Positions 43,991 to 56,274 of a DNA stretch of 64,000 bases are shown piece by piece. Origin of the DNA: Epiperipatus broadwayi. Taxonomy: Eukaryota; Onychophora; Udeonychophora; Euonychophora; Peripatidae. The position numbers and the translations under genes were made by a program. The stretch covers positions 4,941,763 through 5,005,762 of the forward strand of contig JAQFVV010000031.1 in NCBI GenBank assembly GCA_028023455.1, read 5' to 3'. The stretch's first letter is position 1, and each line of letters opens with the position of its first letter. Below the pieces are notes generated by a model that had not been told where the DNA came from, did no database searches, and saw only the letters and a list, made by a program, of their open reading frames with translations.

Positions 43991-45616
43991 ATTTATTGTT
44001 CAGGAGTTCATAAGCTCAAGCAGCAGAAATGACAGAGCTGGTCAGTAAAAGACTCTGCCATTCCACAAACCACAGAGTTCAGAGCAATGTATTAATATTT
44101 TGTCATTCTTTCTTTATATTCTTTAGTATTTTCTAACATTTTTATTTTAAAATTTAAATGTAAATATATTTTAAAATTTCATTTTCCTTCCAATTCAAAA
44201 GATCTACAGAACATATACAATGTTTTGCATGTAACTTATAAAGAATTATTATTAATAACTGATATTTAAAAGAAAGCTGAGTTGCTTTAACCAGCAATGA
44301 TTAAAAAAAATATCTTCAAAAATTTTTAGCTAGCAAGATTATCAGTTTTAAAATGTGATTCAACATTTAAATATCTTCTCTTAGTAGCATTTTAGAGTGA
44401 AAAGCAGATTTGGATAATTGAGCTTCAGCATCAATTAGCACACACTGCTACTCCATTTAAAAAATAGAAAATTAACTCATAGTGATGTAAATATTTGTCT
44501 CACCAAGTTTGTCAGTCTTTTTTTTTTACTTATAGTTTCATGAACCTACAACTGGCAATAAATATTTAAAACAAAATGGCTGACAAGAAATGGTCAATAT
44601 TTATAGTTTATTATTTTTTTTATAAAAAATTCTGCAAAAATTAATTATATTTCCACTTTATGCTCATTTTAAGTCAATTTATTAATATAAAAATATAAGA
44701 AATGGCTTTATACATCTTATTTTTAAAATTGTGAGGATTAATCATGTTGGTAGCCTAAAATCCCTAATGGCTTGCAAAATTGCCACAAATCAACTTCTTT
44801 GTGCAGTCAACACCACATAAATTCACCTATATATTCAATTCTCACAACTTTTCACACTGCATTGCCATTGTTAAGGTGTTGAGAGGTAAACTGTTTTATT
44901 GTGTTCATTAATGCAGATTTTTTGGGAGGGCAGATCCTGTACATTTGAAAATACTGCAGTGCATACTTTTCTCTCAAAGATCCCAAATTAGAATCATTTG
45001 GACAAAATGATAGTGACAAAAAGATACTGACTTTACACAAACTATGACAATGATTACGTTATTTGGTCACTATAAATTATAAAAATAAAAGATGAAAAAT
45101 ACGAGGGAGATTATTCTCCATAATAAAATAAAATTTCTGAATGGACTTTATAATCGATTTATTAATTTTTTAAACTTAAAAACTAACAAATATTTCTTTA
45201 AAAAAAATTGAAAAAAAAATTATACAATTATAAATAAATGGGATCATATTAAAGTATATATATGTACTTAAAAAAACAGAGACGATACATATAGTTTAGA
45301 CTACAAGCAAGGATTTTGAAAAAAAAAAACTATTTTAATAAAATAAAAATAAACAAATATTTGTAGGCCTGTGAAACTACATTCATACATATATAAAGGC
45401 TGATTAGCTTGATCGGACAGAAAATATGTAAGTACCAAATACATTAAATTGTATATAAAGCTGTTATTGTGAAAAATTTATTATATGAAGTTGCAAATTA
45501 TAAAATATAATTTAAATGTACAAACAATTTTAACATTTAAAAGAACGAAATTTATTTATATATGCAAGACTTTATATTTGGAAATAAAAATGTATAACTA
45601 ATTATTTATCTAGTGT
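43991..45616. other. AT-rich stretch with one unassigned frame
   Basis: A 62-codon minus frame at 44852-45040 (SNLGSLREKYALQYFQMY) lies in a GC-richer patch; no splice signals or family recognised. Confidence 0.4.
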
Positions 45617-46205
45617 CATGGTTTTTTATTTGTAAAAGTCATAAGGGAATCACCCTAACACATGAAGCTGTATGAATTTATGAAGCTAAAGAATAGCTCT
45701 CACTCTAAACACTAGACCCTTTGAAAAGAATGAATCCACCTTATCCTTTTTTACCTAAATTCATACATAAGCCAATCTAAAGCATTTAGAAATGAGAGCA
45801 TGAAGGTCTTAATCTATCACTTTTAATCCCATTCCCTATACATTAATGTTTGTGAAATTTTTATAATTTACATATTAGACAAGTAAATAATTACTTATAT
45901 ATATTTAATATTATATCTCTAATACTGACATGCAGTAAATCATAAAAATTTTGAAACCATCATTTATTAATATATAGAGAATGAAATTAAAAATGATTAA
46001 GACCTTCACATTCTCATTTTTAAATGCTTTAAATTGGGAAAAAAATATATAGATTTTCCTGTATATATGAATTTAGGTAAAAAAAAAAAGATAAGGTAGA
46101 TTCTTTATCTTTTCAAAGATTCTATTTTGTGTATTCCTCAGCTTTATAAATTCATACATCACGTCAGGGTGATTCCCTTATGATTATCACAAATGAAATA
46201 AAAAG
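45617..46205. mobile_element. Foldback (MITE-like) element
   Basis: The left arm 45617-45855 and right arm 45965-46205 are reverse complements, meeting near 45910. Shared words include CATAAGGGAATCACCCT at the outer ends, TATGAATTTATGAAGCT, and GCATTTAGAAATGAGA-like in the inner part. No ORF. The target duplication is not clear. Confidence 0.7.
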
Positions 46206-46399
46206 GTTAAAAAGTATAAAGAAAGAATATTTACACATTAAAAAAAAAGCTTTAAGTAGATTTGGTTAAGTAGGCATTATAGCAAAAATAAAATATTTTA
46301 ATAAAAAGGAAAACATTTAAATTATGCAATATTAATATTATCAATCCATAGCATGAAAAATCTTGTTTCTTTGTTTTTAATAGTATTTCTTCTCTACAA

Positions 46400-48165
46400 C
46401 ACACAAGCAATTTTTTTTAATTTTATCCATCCATCTAATATATGACCTCTTTCTGGGTCATTTACAATCTGTTGGTATTGTGTTTAAGAAATTCACTGTC
46501 TAATCTATTATCATTTCTTCAAGAAATACAACCAGAGACCTTCATTTGTTTTTTAATTTTTTTTAACAATATCTATTTATTTAAGCCATAATTTTTTTTT
46601 TACTCCCAATATAATCTCTCTATACTTTGTTGAGAGATCTGAAGCCTTAACATTGCTATTCTACTAAATATCCAACATCATTTATTACATACGTTCCTAT
46701 TCAATTATATATGCATATATTTTTTTAATATTATTTTTATCAAAACACTAAAGACACATTTAATTCCATCCATTGTTTCTTCTGCATTAATAATAAAACT
46801 AGGATATTTTGTTATAAAATTTTAATTTATGGTATTTTCTTACATTATTTTAGTTTGTTTAGTCTTACTTTCATGTGATAAGATCTCTTGAATCTGTGTG
46901 CAAAAATATCATCACCTGAAAAATGTAGATGGCATATATAAGATTCATGTTATTTTCTTAATTGCCCATTTTAATCAAATGCTTAACAATGTTAATCCTC
47001 TTAATGTCACAATGTGATCTAATCATTGATGTTGCATTTTTCACAATATAACTATCCTGGATCTATATCCTGATAATCCAATACTTTAAACACATAGAAA
47101 TGCCTTTATTGTAACTTATATTCAGTGTTCTTTCTATAATTAGATGCAATATACTATGCTAAAACTTTCAAATCAAGCTTGTATCTTTGGTTAGTTTGAC
47201 TATTAATTTTTACTATAGGTAAGTTGTAATTATCTCACAAAGATCTTATATATTAAATTGATAATCTGTAATTTTATTTCCCTTATTAATTTTCTTAAAT
47301 ATTAATATTACAATCCCCCCCCCCCATAATCTATAATGTCCATCATTTAGACATTTTTTGTTCAGCTTTTTTTAAGATACCAATTATAATTCCAATTTCC
47401 TAAAAGCTTTTTATTTCCTCATATACTCAATTTCATAACTTATATCGGCAAGTTAAGATGTAGCAATTGTAGCAGCTGTTTTTCCCCTTAATATACAATT
47501 CTTTCACACATTTCATGATGTCTATCTTCTTTTTAATAATAACTCCATCTTTTTTTTTTAATTGCTAAAAGATGTTTTTCACACTTTTGACATTTTTTTT
47601 AGTTTTATTAGTTAATTTAGTTGTATTTCTGTAGACAACTATTTTTTGTATTATCTTGCAGAATTTGATATTAATTTTTTTTAAATGTTTTACTTTTTTT
47701 TTTTCATATATTATTTTATCTCTGTTGAAAATGTATCAACTATCTTTGATGCTAACTATGAACCATCTTCAAAATCTATCATTACTTAAAAATAATATGT
47801 TCTAATTTAAATTCATAGGAGGGTTTTTGAAGGTTAGGAATATCAGCTGTTTGTATTGTCTTTCTCAATAGTTTTTGTAGTTCTAATTTTGCATGTTATC
47901 TCATTAATCGGAAATCATTTTCTGCATTGAATCTTGAATGTCATACTTTTTTGTAATCAAAATGTAATCCAATTTTGTTGTACCTTCATTTTGACATTTC
48001 TGCTTGGCATTTTTTACAAAGAAATTCCACAAGTCTCTGCCCCCTCTCTCCTTTCTGATACTATAATCAAATTTAGTTTAGTATTTTCATATTTTAGTCA
48101 TTTTCCAATTCTAGCATTATTTTCATACATTATTGGGTTGAGCGTTAGCGTGAGACGCTCCCGCC
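46400..48165 (-). mobile_element. RTE/CFDP2-like LINE, truncated and decayed
   Basis: A minus-strand LINE homologous to 59110-61310. From right to left: the 5' truncation point just inside the endonuclease at 'NARIGK' (about 48120-48140); the endonuclease end, NEGTTKLDYIL (about 47950-48000); linker and RT in broken frames; and the C-terminal tail (46420-46560), where the plus strand matches the reverse complement of 26490-26600. Stops throughout. The open plus-strand frame at 47934-48179 is only the antisense of the endonuclease. Confidence 0.65.
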
Positions 48166-48480
48166 AGCTGATTCATTGAAATTGTTTTATTTTTAAAATT
48201 ACGTGAAAACTATAAGCATGACATAAACAGAAATCCTGACATTCTTTGCTGCTTAAATTTTTCTTTAAAATGACATATCACAAATTGAAATCAGATAAAA
48301 TTTGAATTTTTTTTTATTAATAGGTTCATTTAATGTTTTTATTTTCTGGTCAATTTACTAGAATACATGAAGACGTCAAAGGCAGAATTGCTTCATCGGC
48401 TAGACTCATTACTAAAATGGATTAAAAATGCGCTGATGATCTCCATTTCAAGGCCTTCAACTCGATGAAAACAATCAGAA
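48135..48480. promoter_or_regulatory. CpG-bearing patch at the LINE border
   Basis: AGCGTTAGCGTGAGACGCT (48141-48159), with an AGCGT/ACGCT stem, then CCCGCC. At 48370-48475 there are further CpGs and a stop-free stretch (plus: MKTSKAELLHRL). CpG is rare elsewhere in the window. It may be a promoter/5' exon of the plus-strand candidate at 49371, or repeat sequence. Confidence 0.25.
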
Positions 48481-49370
48481 TATCAGGTCATATTTAATTT
48501 GTTCATTATTTGACTATTAATTTTTTTGATAAATGGTATAATTTATTAATGTGCTTGCATTTGTATTGGTGTGTCTGTGTAGCATACAAATTATATAATA
48601 TTAAATCATTTGTTTTTTATTGTACAATATATAAACTTGTATTCAAATATAACAAAAGTTGTTTATGTTCAATGTAATTTTGGAGCTCTGATCCAAGTTT
48701 GAGGCAACCTTATTTTATAGACATAATGATTCTCAAAAGGTTTAATAATTTATTAGTGTGTTTACACTTGCATGTCTGTGTAACAAGTAATGATTTTTAT
48801 GTATAAAAAATTATATAGTGCAATGTAAATTTTAAGACAGCTTATCAGATGTACAGAAAGGTTCCAGTTGATAAAGCAATTACAAAATTTACTGGTTCAT
48901 AATACCATGTGAAAATATAAACACTTCAAAAACAATAAAGAGATTTCAAATGGTGTGTGTGTGGTAATAGCCACAATGGTTAAGTATATACCACATGGAA
49001 TTGAATGCAGACAAAAAATCAAATTTTGATTCTTGCCTATGTCTTGGTACTCATGCTATGGAGTCAGTAGTTTTGCCACATCTTGCATTATTTTCAAGTC
49101 TATAGCCAGCAAATGAGCTATATGCAAATAAATTATATCTCTGTGGAACAATAAATATAATAGATACCGCAACTGGTGTGCATTAAGAATATAAACATTA
49201 TTAGTGTGCACAAAAAATATAAAATGAAGAGATGAAATTCATTTTATCATTGATACAGATAGTAGCCTACAATTTCTAGCTTTAGATAGATTGCTATGAT
49301 AACAAATGCATATTCACCATCTGGAAGTGATTTGTTTTGTATCTTTTATTAGGATGAATTTTCTTCTTAG
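48481..49370. other. AT-rich stretch without recognised gene
   Basis: A patch at 48960-49160 is slightly GC-richer, without a coding frame. Confidence 0.45.
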
Positions 49371-49465
49371 ACATCTTGAGATTTTTTAACTTTTGGGTAC
49401 AAGATAAAAATGAAGAATTCTTATGTGACTAATTTTGGAGATTCTGAAGCTATAGATTATCTCAG
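49371..49465 (+). CDS. Candidate first coding exon, unidentified gene
   Basis: A pyrimidine-rich acceptor (TTTTCTTCTTAG, ending at 49370) and a consensus donor (CTCAG|GTAAGA, GT at 49466) enclose 95 bp. An ATG at 49410 opens MKNSYVTNFGDSEAIDYL up to the donor (18 codons plus 2 bases). An in-frame TGA lies upstream within the exon, so this Met would be the start. I do not recognise the protein and see no clear next exon. Chance splice signals are common in AT-rich DNA. Confidence 0.35.
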
Positions 49466-52400
49466 GTAAGAAGTATTATATATGGTTTGAATAAGAATTT
49501 TATGAGAAATACAAAGAAATTATCAATGAAGATGTAATTTAAACTTAATGATAAATTAGAAATCATGAACAAAAAATAAAGTAATAATTATTTCAGATGT
49601 TGAAATTTCTTTTTTTCCTTATTTTTTAAATGGTAATCACTATTTGTCTTAGACTTATTGTTTTCCTTAGTTTTTCTAGTTTCTATCAATGTAAAGCTTT
49701 TTGCCCTAACATTATTAAAACTGAAGTTATTGTAAAAATTGTGTTTCAAATCAGTTTTTTAAAAATTTAATAAGGCCCAAGAACCATAAGCATAATTAAT
49801 AGCAGACTAATTAAATTTTTTTATAAGAAATAGAAATCTGGAATAAAAGAAGATCGCAAAAGGAATATAATGGCATGTTTTATAACAAAAAAGTTACTAC
49901 AATGTAATGACAGGAACTGTGTAAGAAGGTAAAATGAATTTAGAAGAGGAAAATATTTTGAAATTATACATTTATCTGATCAATTTCTTTACAATATTAA
50001 TATTAATGATTTAATTAATTGTAAAGATCATTATTGTAAACATAAATTGTAAATATAGGTGAATTTATAAGACTTTGGAGAATTTTAAACATTATATTTA
50101 TAATTTTGTTTGTATAACTTATAAACCTATATGTATTTATAGAAAATGAAAATACAAGTTGAAAATGATCATAGGATATGATCAACCAAGGCCACTATGT
50201 ATGTTGGGGGAGGGGCACAAAGATACTTTATCATTGGGGATGCTATATCACCACTAAAAATAATAAAATTTATATACAAATGAAAATATTTCGATTTTCA
50301 AATCATTAATTGTAAATATTTATTTAAATGAGAGGACTACTTTTTCACTTAATCTTGTAGCAAGAGCTCAAAATATATTAAAGTAAATATATTCTCTACC
50401 ATTGAGATAAACCGAACAGACTGATACCTTGTTGCCGTAATCATTAACAAAATTTATATGTAAATGAAAATGTTTAATATCCAAATCACTTTTATTTAAA
50501 TATTCTAATTGACCTTCAAAAATAATACATTAAAATACTGCTTCATATTGGACAACAGTCATTTATTAGATAATTACATTTATCAGTCGTATTTTAAAAG
50601 TATCAATATGAAGTGTCAGACTGGGAAATGTGGGATCCTGAGATTATTTCTGGTGATGTCTTGGTTTTTTTTTTAATACCGATATTTTGTTTATGTTTTG
50701 ATAATCTGCTGTTTCTTGGACTTGAACTATTGTCAGGTTTGTTATCTAGCTAAAAATTTGTAATTGATCCATATTATCCAAATATATTCAAAAATTAAAT
50801 TACCATAATGGTCAAATATCCAATACAATTTACTTGACCAAAGATTGAAAATGATTATGTAAAAATAGGTTACATATAAAATTATATTTGATATTATATA
50901 TAAGTGCATATGTTTGTAAATTACAATTCGATATCTGAAATTAGTGTCAAAACAATAGGATATTATAAATAAATGATAACATACAATTGCTAGTCAAATA
51001 CCATTACTGCATGACAACAGGAATCTTCAATAAAGATTTTGTTTATATCAATGATTCAGTTACATGAATTCATGAGGATACTAACATTCATCAATAATAT
51101 TTTAGTACAAAATCAAAGTTGAAGACCCCTGCTTTTTAAAAGATAAACTTATATTATTAAATAAACAAAGCAAAAAAAAAAAATGTTAAAAGTTTTATTT
51201 TATTATGAGTATAGTAATAATAAATTTACTCTTTATATATAAGAAACATAATACACATTGCAAAAAAAAAACATTTGCAACTTTTATATCACAATCCAGC
51301 TCCTAATTTTTTTTCTTTCCTAAGAGTTGAGTTTCTTTGACAGACTATAAAGCATGTCAGATAAACTCAAACCAAATAAAACAGAAAGCAGTACCAGTAA
51401 ATCTAAATCCAACCCAACAGCAAAAATGTATTTAAAAATAATGAAATATTTACAACATTAGGCCACATTATAATAAATTCTGGTCCCACTGTTGCATAGC
51501 TCAATAAGTTGGTAGACTTGATGTCAGTTATCCTAAAAATATTCAACTGAAATCTCACTCATCATTTTATATGAAAAAAAAAAAAATTTGCAACATTTAA
51601 ATACTCAAAAAAAAAAAAAAAAAAGTTCAAACAAGCAAATAAAATTCAAGATGTATGTTACTGTATATTTTGTATGTCACTAGAAATAATTTTTTTTAAA
51701 AATAAATTCCAGATTAATAAAATTTATTTACTTCTCATATAGCAAATATCTATATAGAAAATACTCCCCGCCCATACAACTTTTTTTAATCTTGTAAAAA
51801 TGTTTATCTTTAATTACAATTATTTCAAAATTTTCATTTTAGAGTAAAGTTGATAAGTGTGCACATATTTCTTCTTAAAACAATCACATCCTGAAAATCA
51901 AGGGTATAGAACTTTCTGCAAATCATTTTATTATAATTGCATTAAATACCTTCTAGAAGATGAAATATCAGATGCAAAGTAAAACTTTTTAGATATTATA
52001 ATCAGATAAAATAACACTGGCTTCTAGTAGCTTTCCAGCAAAAAACAAAATTTAATGATTTTGTGGAGTACTCTCCTGATCCCGAATTTATGCAATCACA
52101 TTTTCTATATTATCAGATGGTTCAATGTTGAGTGTTAATAGTCTTTCTGGTTAATATTTTCACAAAAATCTACTCTTCCATTAATATCCAACATTTGTAG
52201 CATCAAATAAAACTTCTATGATGCTTCAGTAAAATGTAGCATATATATGAATACTTGTGTAATGATTCAAAACTTATTAGATTCTATCAAAAAATCATAA
52301 TTCACGGTATATAAAAGTTAAAAATATCATTCAAGTTGGTAATGACTATCCAAATGGCACATCAGAAAAATAAATGGAAAAATTTATCTGTATATATAAT

Positions 52401-55330
52401 ACAGGCTCAGTATATGGGTATGTAAATATATACCCTTCCAAAATTCTAAAAATAAATCTTTATTCTTATAGTAAAATTAGAAAAAATGAAATATTAAGTT
52501 CAGTTATAATTAAAATTTTTATAAACTCAAGAACATTAAATATAATGAGAAAAGGTTTGATGATTTCAAAAAACAAAACCTCTAGATAATTTGTGATGAG
52601 ATTAAGCAGCAAGTAATTATCTTGATAGTCATCAATGGTAGTTAATTCCTTTCCACCTATTTCTAAACTGCAACATTAAAAATATGTATATTATTAGAAC
52701 TATGTATTAACAGTAAAAAAGTTTAAATTAAAAAAAACAAAAAATGTTTAATCAAACTGATTTCAAGATTATTCTCCAAATTGTAATACAAATTGCTTAC
52801 ATTCTTAATGGGATAGAAAATTGAAGAAATATCAAAACATAAAAATACAAAGTGACCAAAACGTTATTTTAAACTATATGAATTTTGAGGAATGCTAATG
52901 TAACTTTATATGCAAAGTGTATACAAAATATCTTTATTTCTTTGATCCAAAATAAAAGTAAATTCATGAGTTAGTAAAAATATTGAGGCCCACTGTAAGA
53001 CACTAAAAAAAATTCTGTGTTAACAGATGATGTTTGTCATAACAGATATACAAGGCTTTTTTGCTATCACTATAATTCTGAATTTCACTCAACATGACTT
53101 TCTTCGAACATTTGTTGAACATATATAAATATATATATGTTTTAAAAACTGGAATATTGTGTATAATAATCTAGATAAAATTTAAACAATGATGTAATTA
53201 GGTAACAACTAATTAAAACTGGTAGTGCAAACTGAAGTGGACCCAACTTTTACTTTCAGATGATTCAGCCAAATACAGATTATTATTACTACATCATGTG
53301 GTTTCAGTTAGCATTATCAGTTTTAATTGTACTTGACTATTGTAGCTGACACTTTATCTACATTGTGATATGAAAATTTCCCATCATATTTCAATGTTTA
53401 AGTATACACAACATCCATACTAAACATCAGTGTCCTGAAACAACAAATCACAGCTTGCAGAGGAAAGAACTGACATGGGCATGTTACACTACACAATAAG
53501 ATTTGGAATTTTGTTTGAATGTAAGACCAATAGTATTGACATTAAATGCCTATAAATATCCTCCTAGCAGATAAAAACTTTTCCTATTTTGTATGAATTA
53601 CTCAACAAGGTCAATATCTTCAATAAATTTATTTTTCATTCGAGTTATAAAAATAATTTGTATATCTTATATACATACATAAGTTATAGTTTACAGCAAT
53701 ATAAACTTGATAGTGAACATTTCCTTAAAGCATACTCAATATAAGTATCGAAAGTAACAAACATAGATGTTGTTGTATGCATATATAATTTAAACACCTA
53801 ATTAGTGTATATTTAATTTCGTTTCCTGAAGGAATGTTATGGTATCTGGCAAAAAGAGTGCTATAATCAAATAATAATACTTGATTGGCAATGGAAGTTT
53901 ATCAACATTTTCACAACAAGCACTTCAAATTTAGAGCATGTTGATTGATTTATAAATATACAAGCATACATATAAATGTGAGAAGAGATACATTTGTAAA
54001 TCAAAATTCAAAACTGTGGATTTTTTTTTTGATTAACAAAAATCCTTTTTTTTTTTTTAGAAAAAAAAAAAAAAAAATAGAATAAATGAATAATTTTCTA
54101 CCATATTTTATAAACAATTATAAAAGAAGTCATGTAACATATTTTGAAATAGGTTGAACATCAATAATTTAGCTACTTATAATTTCATATATTTATAAAA
54201 TGTAAATGAAATTACAAAGAGAAACTTAAAACTAATCACAAAATTGTCATTCTCTGATTATAAAGATATTGTCATGATGTGTAATGTAATATTCAAAATG
54301 AATTGTATATGTATATCCCAAAAGATATCAAAAGTTTATAATAAAGGTATATAAGATATATTGTTGAATTATTATATCAAATCTTTTAATGTATAAAAAT
54401 TGTTAATTATTGAATTTGGAACTGAATTATTAATGTTCAGCTATAACTATGTAAAAAATTTTGCATTCATAATTATTACTAGCTTCCAAAAACAATTAAC
54501 ATTTAATATTAATAAGTCTTCAGTTGATCTATACCAAATGAATAAATAAGAAAGTTAAGAAATAATAACTTTGATTTGTTTTATATATATTTCCAAATTA
54601 ACAAATATTTTCTAAATTAACAAATATGCAACAGTATGCTGGTTTAGTGAATGATTTTACATATGATTGTGTATACTAAAGGAATAAATATTAACAAAAA
54701 TAATTATTAAATAAAATTCCATTTATACATTCAAATAAAGTTTTTCTTTTTTTTAAATTTAAATTAAAAAAAAAAAAAAAACTTTTGCTATTGATGATAT
54801 ATATATTTTTTCCAATATTTTTAAAAATTTAAAAGTTAGGAACATCAAATAAATTAATAAGTGAAAACTGAGTTGGAAAAGATTACTGGCAAATGTATAT
54901 ACATATAATTAATTATAACAATGGAACTGGAACACTTTTTAAAAATTCTTTTTAGATCTTCATTGGAAAAAAAAAAAAAAAATGAAAAAGAAGAAATTCA
55001 ACAATTTATACTTTAAAAGAAAAAACAAAATTTTGGTAAGAAATAATAAAAAAAATTAGCCATATAAATTTAAAAAAATAAAAAGACTGCCTATAATCCA
55101 AAAATCACCAATCATGGTAATTGTTTCAAGATTACCAATACGATTTGCAAAGGCCAGCTCATTATTTCTAGACTGTAAGTCAAATTATTTCTGTACTGGA
55201 TAAGACTTACAAATATTTATTGCTCACAGTCTGTAGACCTTAAATGTGGTGCTGAAAAACTGGAGCGAGGCTGAAAAAAAAAAAAAAAGACAACAAAAAT
55301 AGTTACATATATTTTCTTTTTCTGCCCATT
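49466..55330. other. AT-rich stretch; includes probable 3' UTR of capping protein beta
   Basis: No coding exon recognised. The part just below 55331 should be 3' untranslated region of the minus-strand capping protein gene, but I cannot choose its poly(A) site among many AATAAA words. Long A/T homopolymers occur at 54018-54077 and 54766-54781. Confidence 0.45.
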
Positions 55331-55507
55331 TTAATTTTCTGATTTTTCAGCCTGTCGTTTCTTTAAAGCTTGTGCTAAATCGATCCGAAGAGCTTGTTGT
55401 TGTTTCTGTTCTGCCAGAGGCATAACTGACCTAAGCCCATTTACTATATCCTTTGTTTTACCAAAGTAAATTTCATTCAAAGTATTACGAATTTTATTTT
55501 CCATATC
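55331..55507 (-). CDS. CAPZB: F-actin capping protein subunit beta, last coding exon
   Basis: 58 codons plus TAA. It begins [20 protein letters not shown] then IVNGLRS, the highly conserved C-terminal part of the beta subunit. It ends in the amphipathic tail [20 protein letters not shown] then [12 protein letters not shown], the 'tentacle' that binds actin. The subunit pairs with alpha to cap actin filament barbed ends. The acceptor TTGTTTTTTAG ends at 55508; the exon starts in phase 0 at the Asp of the conserved (V/I)E-DMENKIR. This is the usual place of an intron in animals. The tail resembles the vertebrate beta-2 and arthropod type. Upstream exons should lie above 55507 on the minus strand; I found none up to 64000, which implies a large intron. 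Named from memory of the family; very sure of identity. Confidence 0.93.
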   Translation of the reverse strand, partial: DMENKIRNTLNEIYFGKTKDIVNGLRSVMPLAEQKQQQALRIDLAQALKKRQAEKSEN

Positions 55508-55893
55508 CTAAAAAACAATATCATTTTTATCTAAGTCAATATAATATATATTTATTAAAATATTTTCACAGATAAAAAATTTAAGTAATCACATATAATT
55601 CAAATGATATATTATCAAAATAAATATGCTAAATAAAAGACATAAGAATCAACAACAACAAAGTTTTCATATAATTATAAATATTATAATTACATGTATT
55701 GCAGAATTTAAAACAACTATCACTATAAAAAGATTGCTAACATTCAGTCATAAAAAATAATATTCAAATTATATATATAAACTTGTATAAATAAGTACAG
55801 TTTATATATATACAGTACTGTATATGAAAAGTATGCTTAAAAATGTGATAGGTTATTTACTATTGAAAGTTTAATAACATTATTAGCAGCAAT
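55508..55893. other. Intron of the capping protein gene
   Basis: AT-rich, TATATA-rich; nothing else seen. Confidence 0.55.
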
Positions 55894-56274
55894 TTGAGTT
55901 ATGCTAAATACTTAATAGAAAATACAGATCGGCATATTTTACAAAATCCTCTCTACCTAGCAGATATGTTATCCAGTGACAATTTCTTTTGGGAAGATAT
56001 TAAGGATGACACGATTGTTTCATTCTTGCTACAAGATTGGAGAACAAAGATCAATACGAATGTTATATGTATAAGATCACATATAAATAAGTATGGAAGA
56101 AACTTATGTAATGTGATACATATGTCAAAATACAAAAAAGTAAAATGGTCTGTTTCTGAGGGAAGGGTGGTTGCTAACTTATCAGCCAATGATACAAAAA
56201 AGTTTTCAGCAATTTTTAGACTGACTAGTTGTCAACTTAAGAATATATATCAATTTAAACACTTTTCTAGATAG
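55894..56274 (+). CDS. Unidentified 126-codon ORF, antisense in the CAPZB intron
   Basis: The longest open frame in this part of the window, in a patch less AT-rich than its surroundings. It reads YLADMLSSDNFFWEDIKDDT early, and NKYGRNLCNVIHMSKYKKVK then WSVSEGRVVANLSANDTKKF in the middle. Mixed hydrophilic composition with Trp, Cys and Arg, so not low complexity. No known motif, signal peptide or membrane segment. It may be an intact piece of a decayed mobile element, a captured gene fragment or a small real gene. It ends in a stop and shows no good splice sites. Whether it is expressed cannot be told. Confidence 0.4.
   Translation: MSYAKYLIENTDRHILQNPLYLADMLSSDNFFWEDIKDDTIVSFLLQDWRTKINTNVICIRSHINKYGRNLCNVIHMSKYKKVKWSVSEGRVVANLSANDTKKFSAIFRLTSCQLKNIYQFKHFSR

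Noticed and set aside
47934-48179. 81-codon plus-strand frame with apparent membrane segments
   Set aside because: Antisense of the LINE endonuclease (the same pattern occurs opposite 59374-59805).
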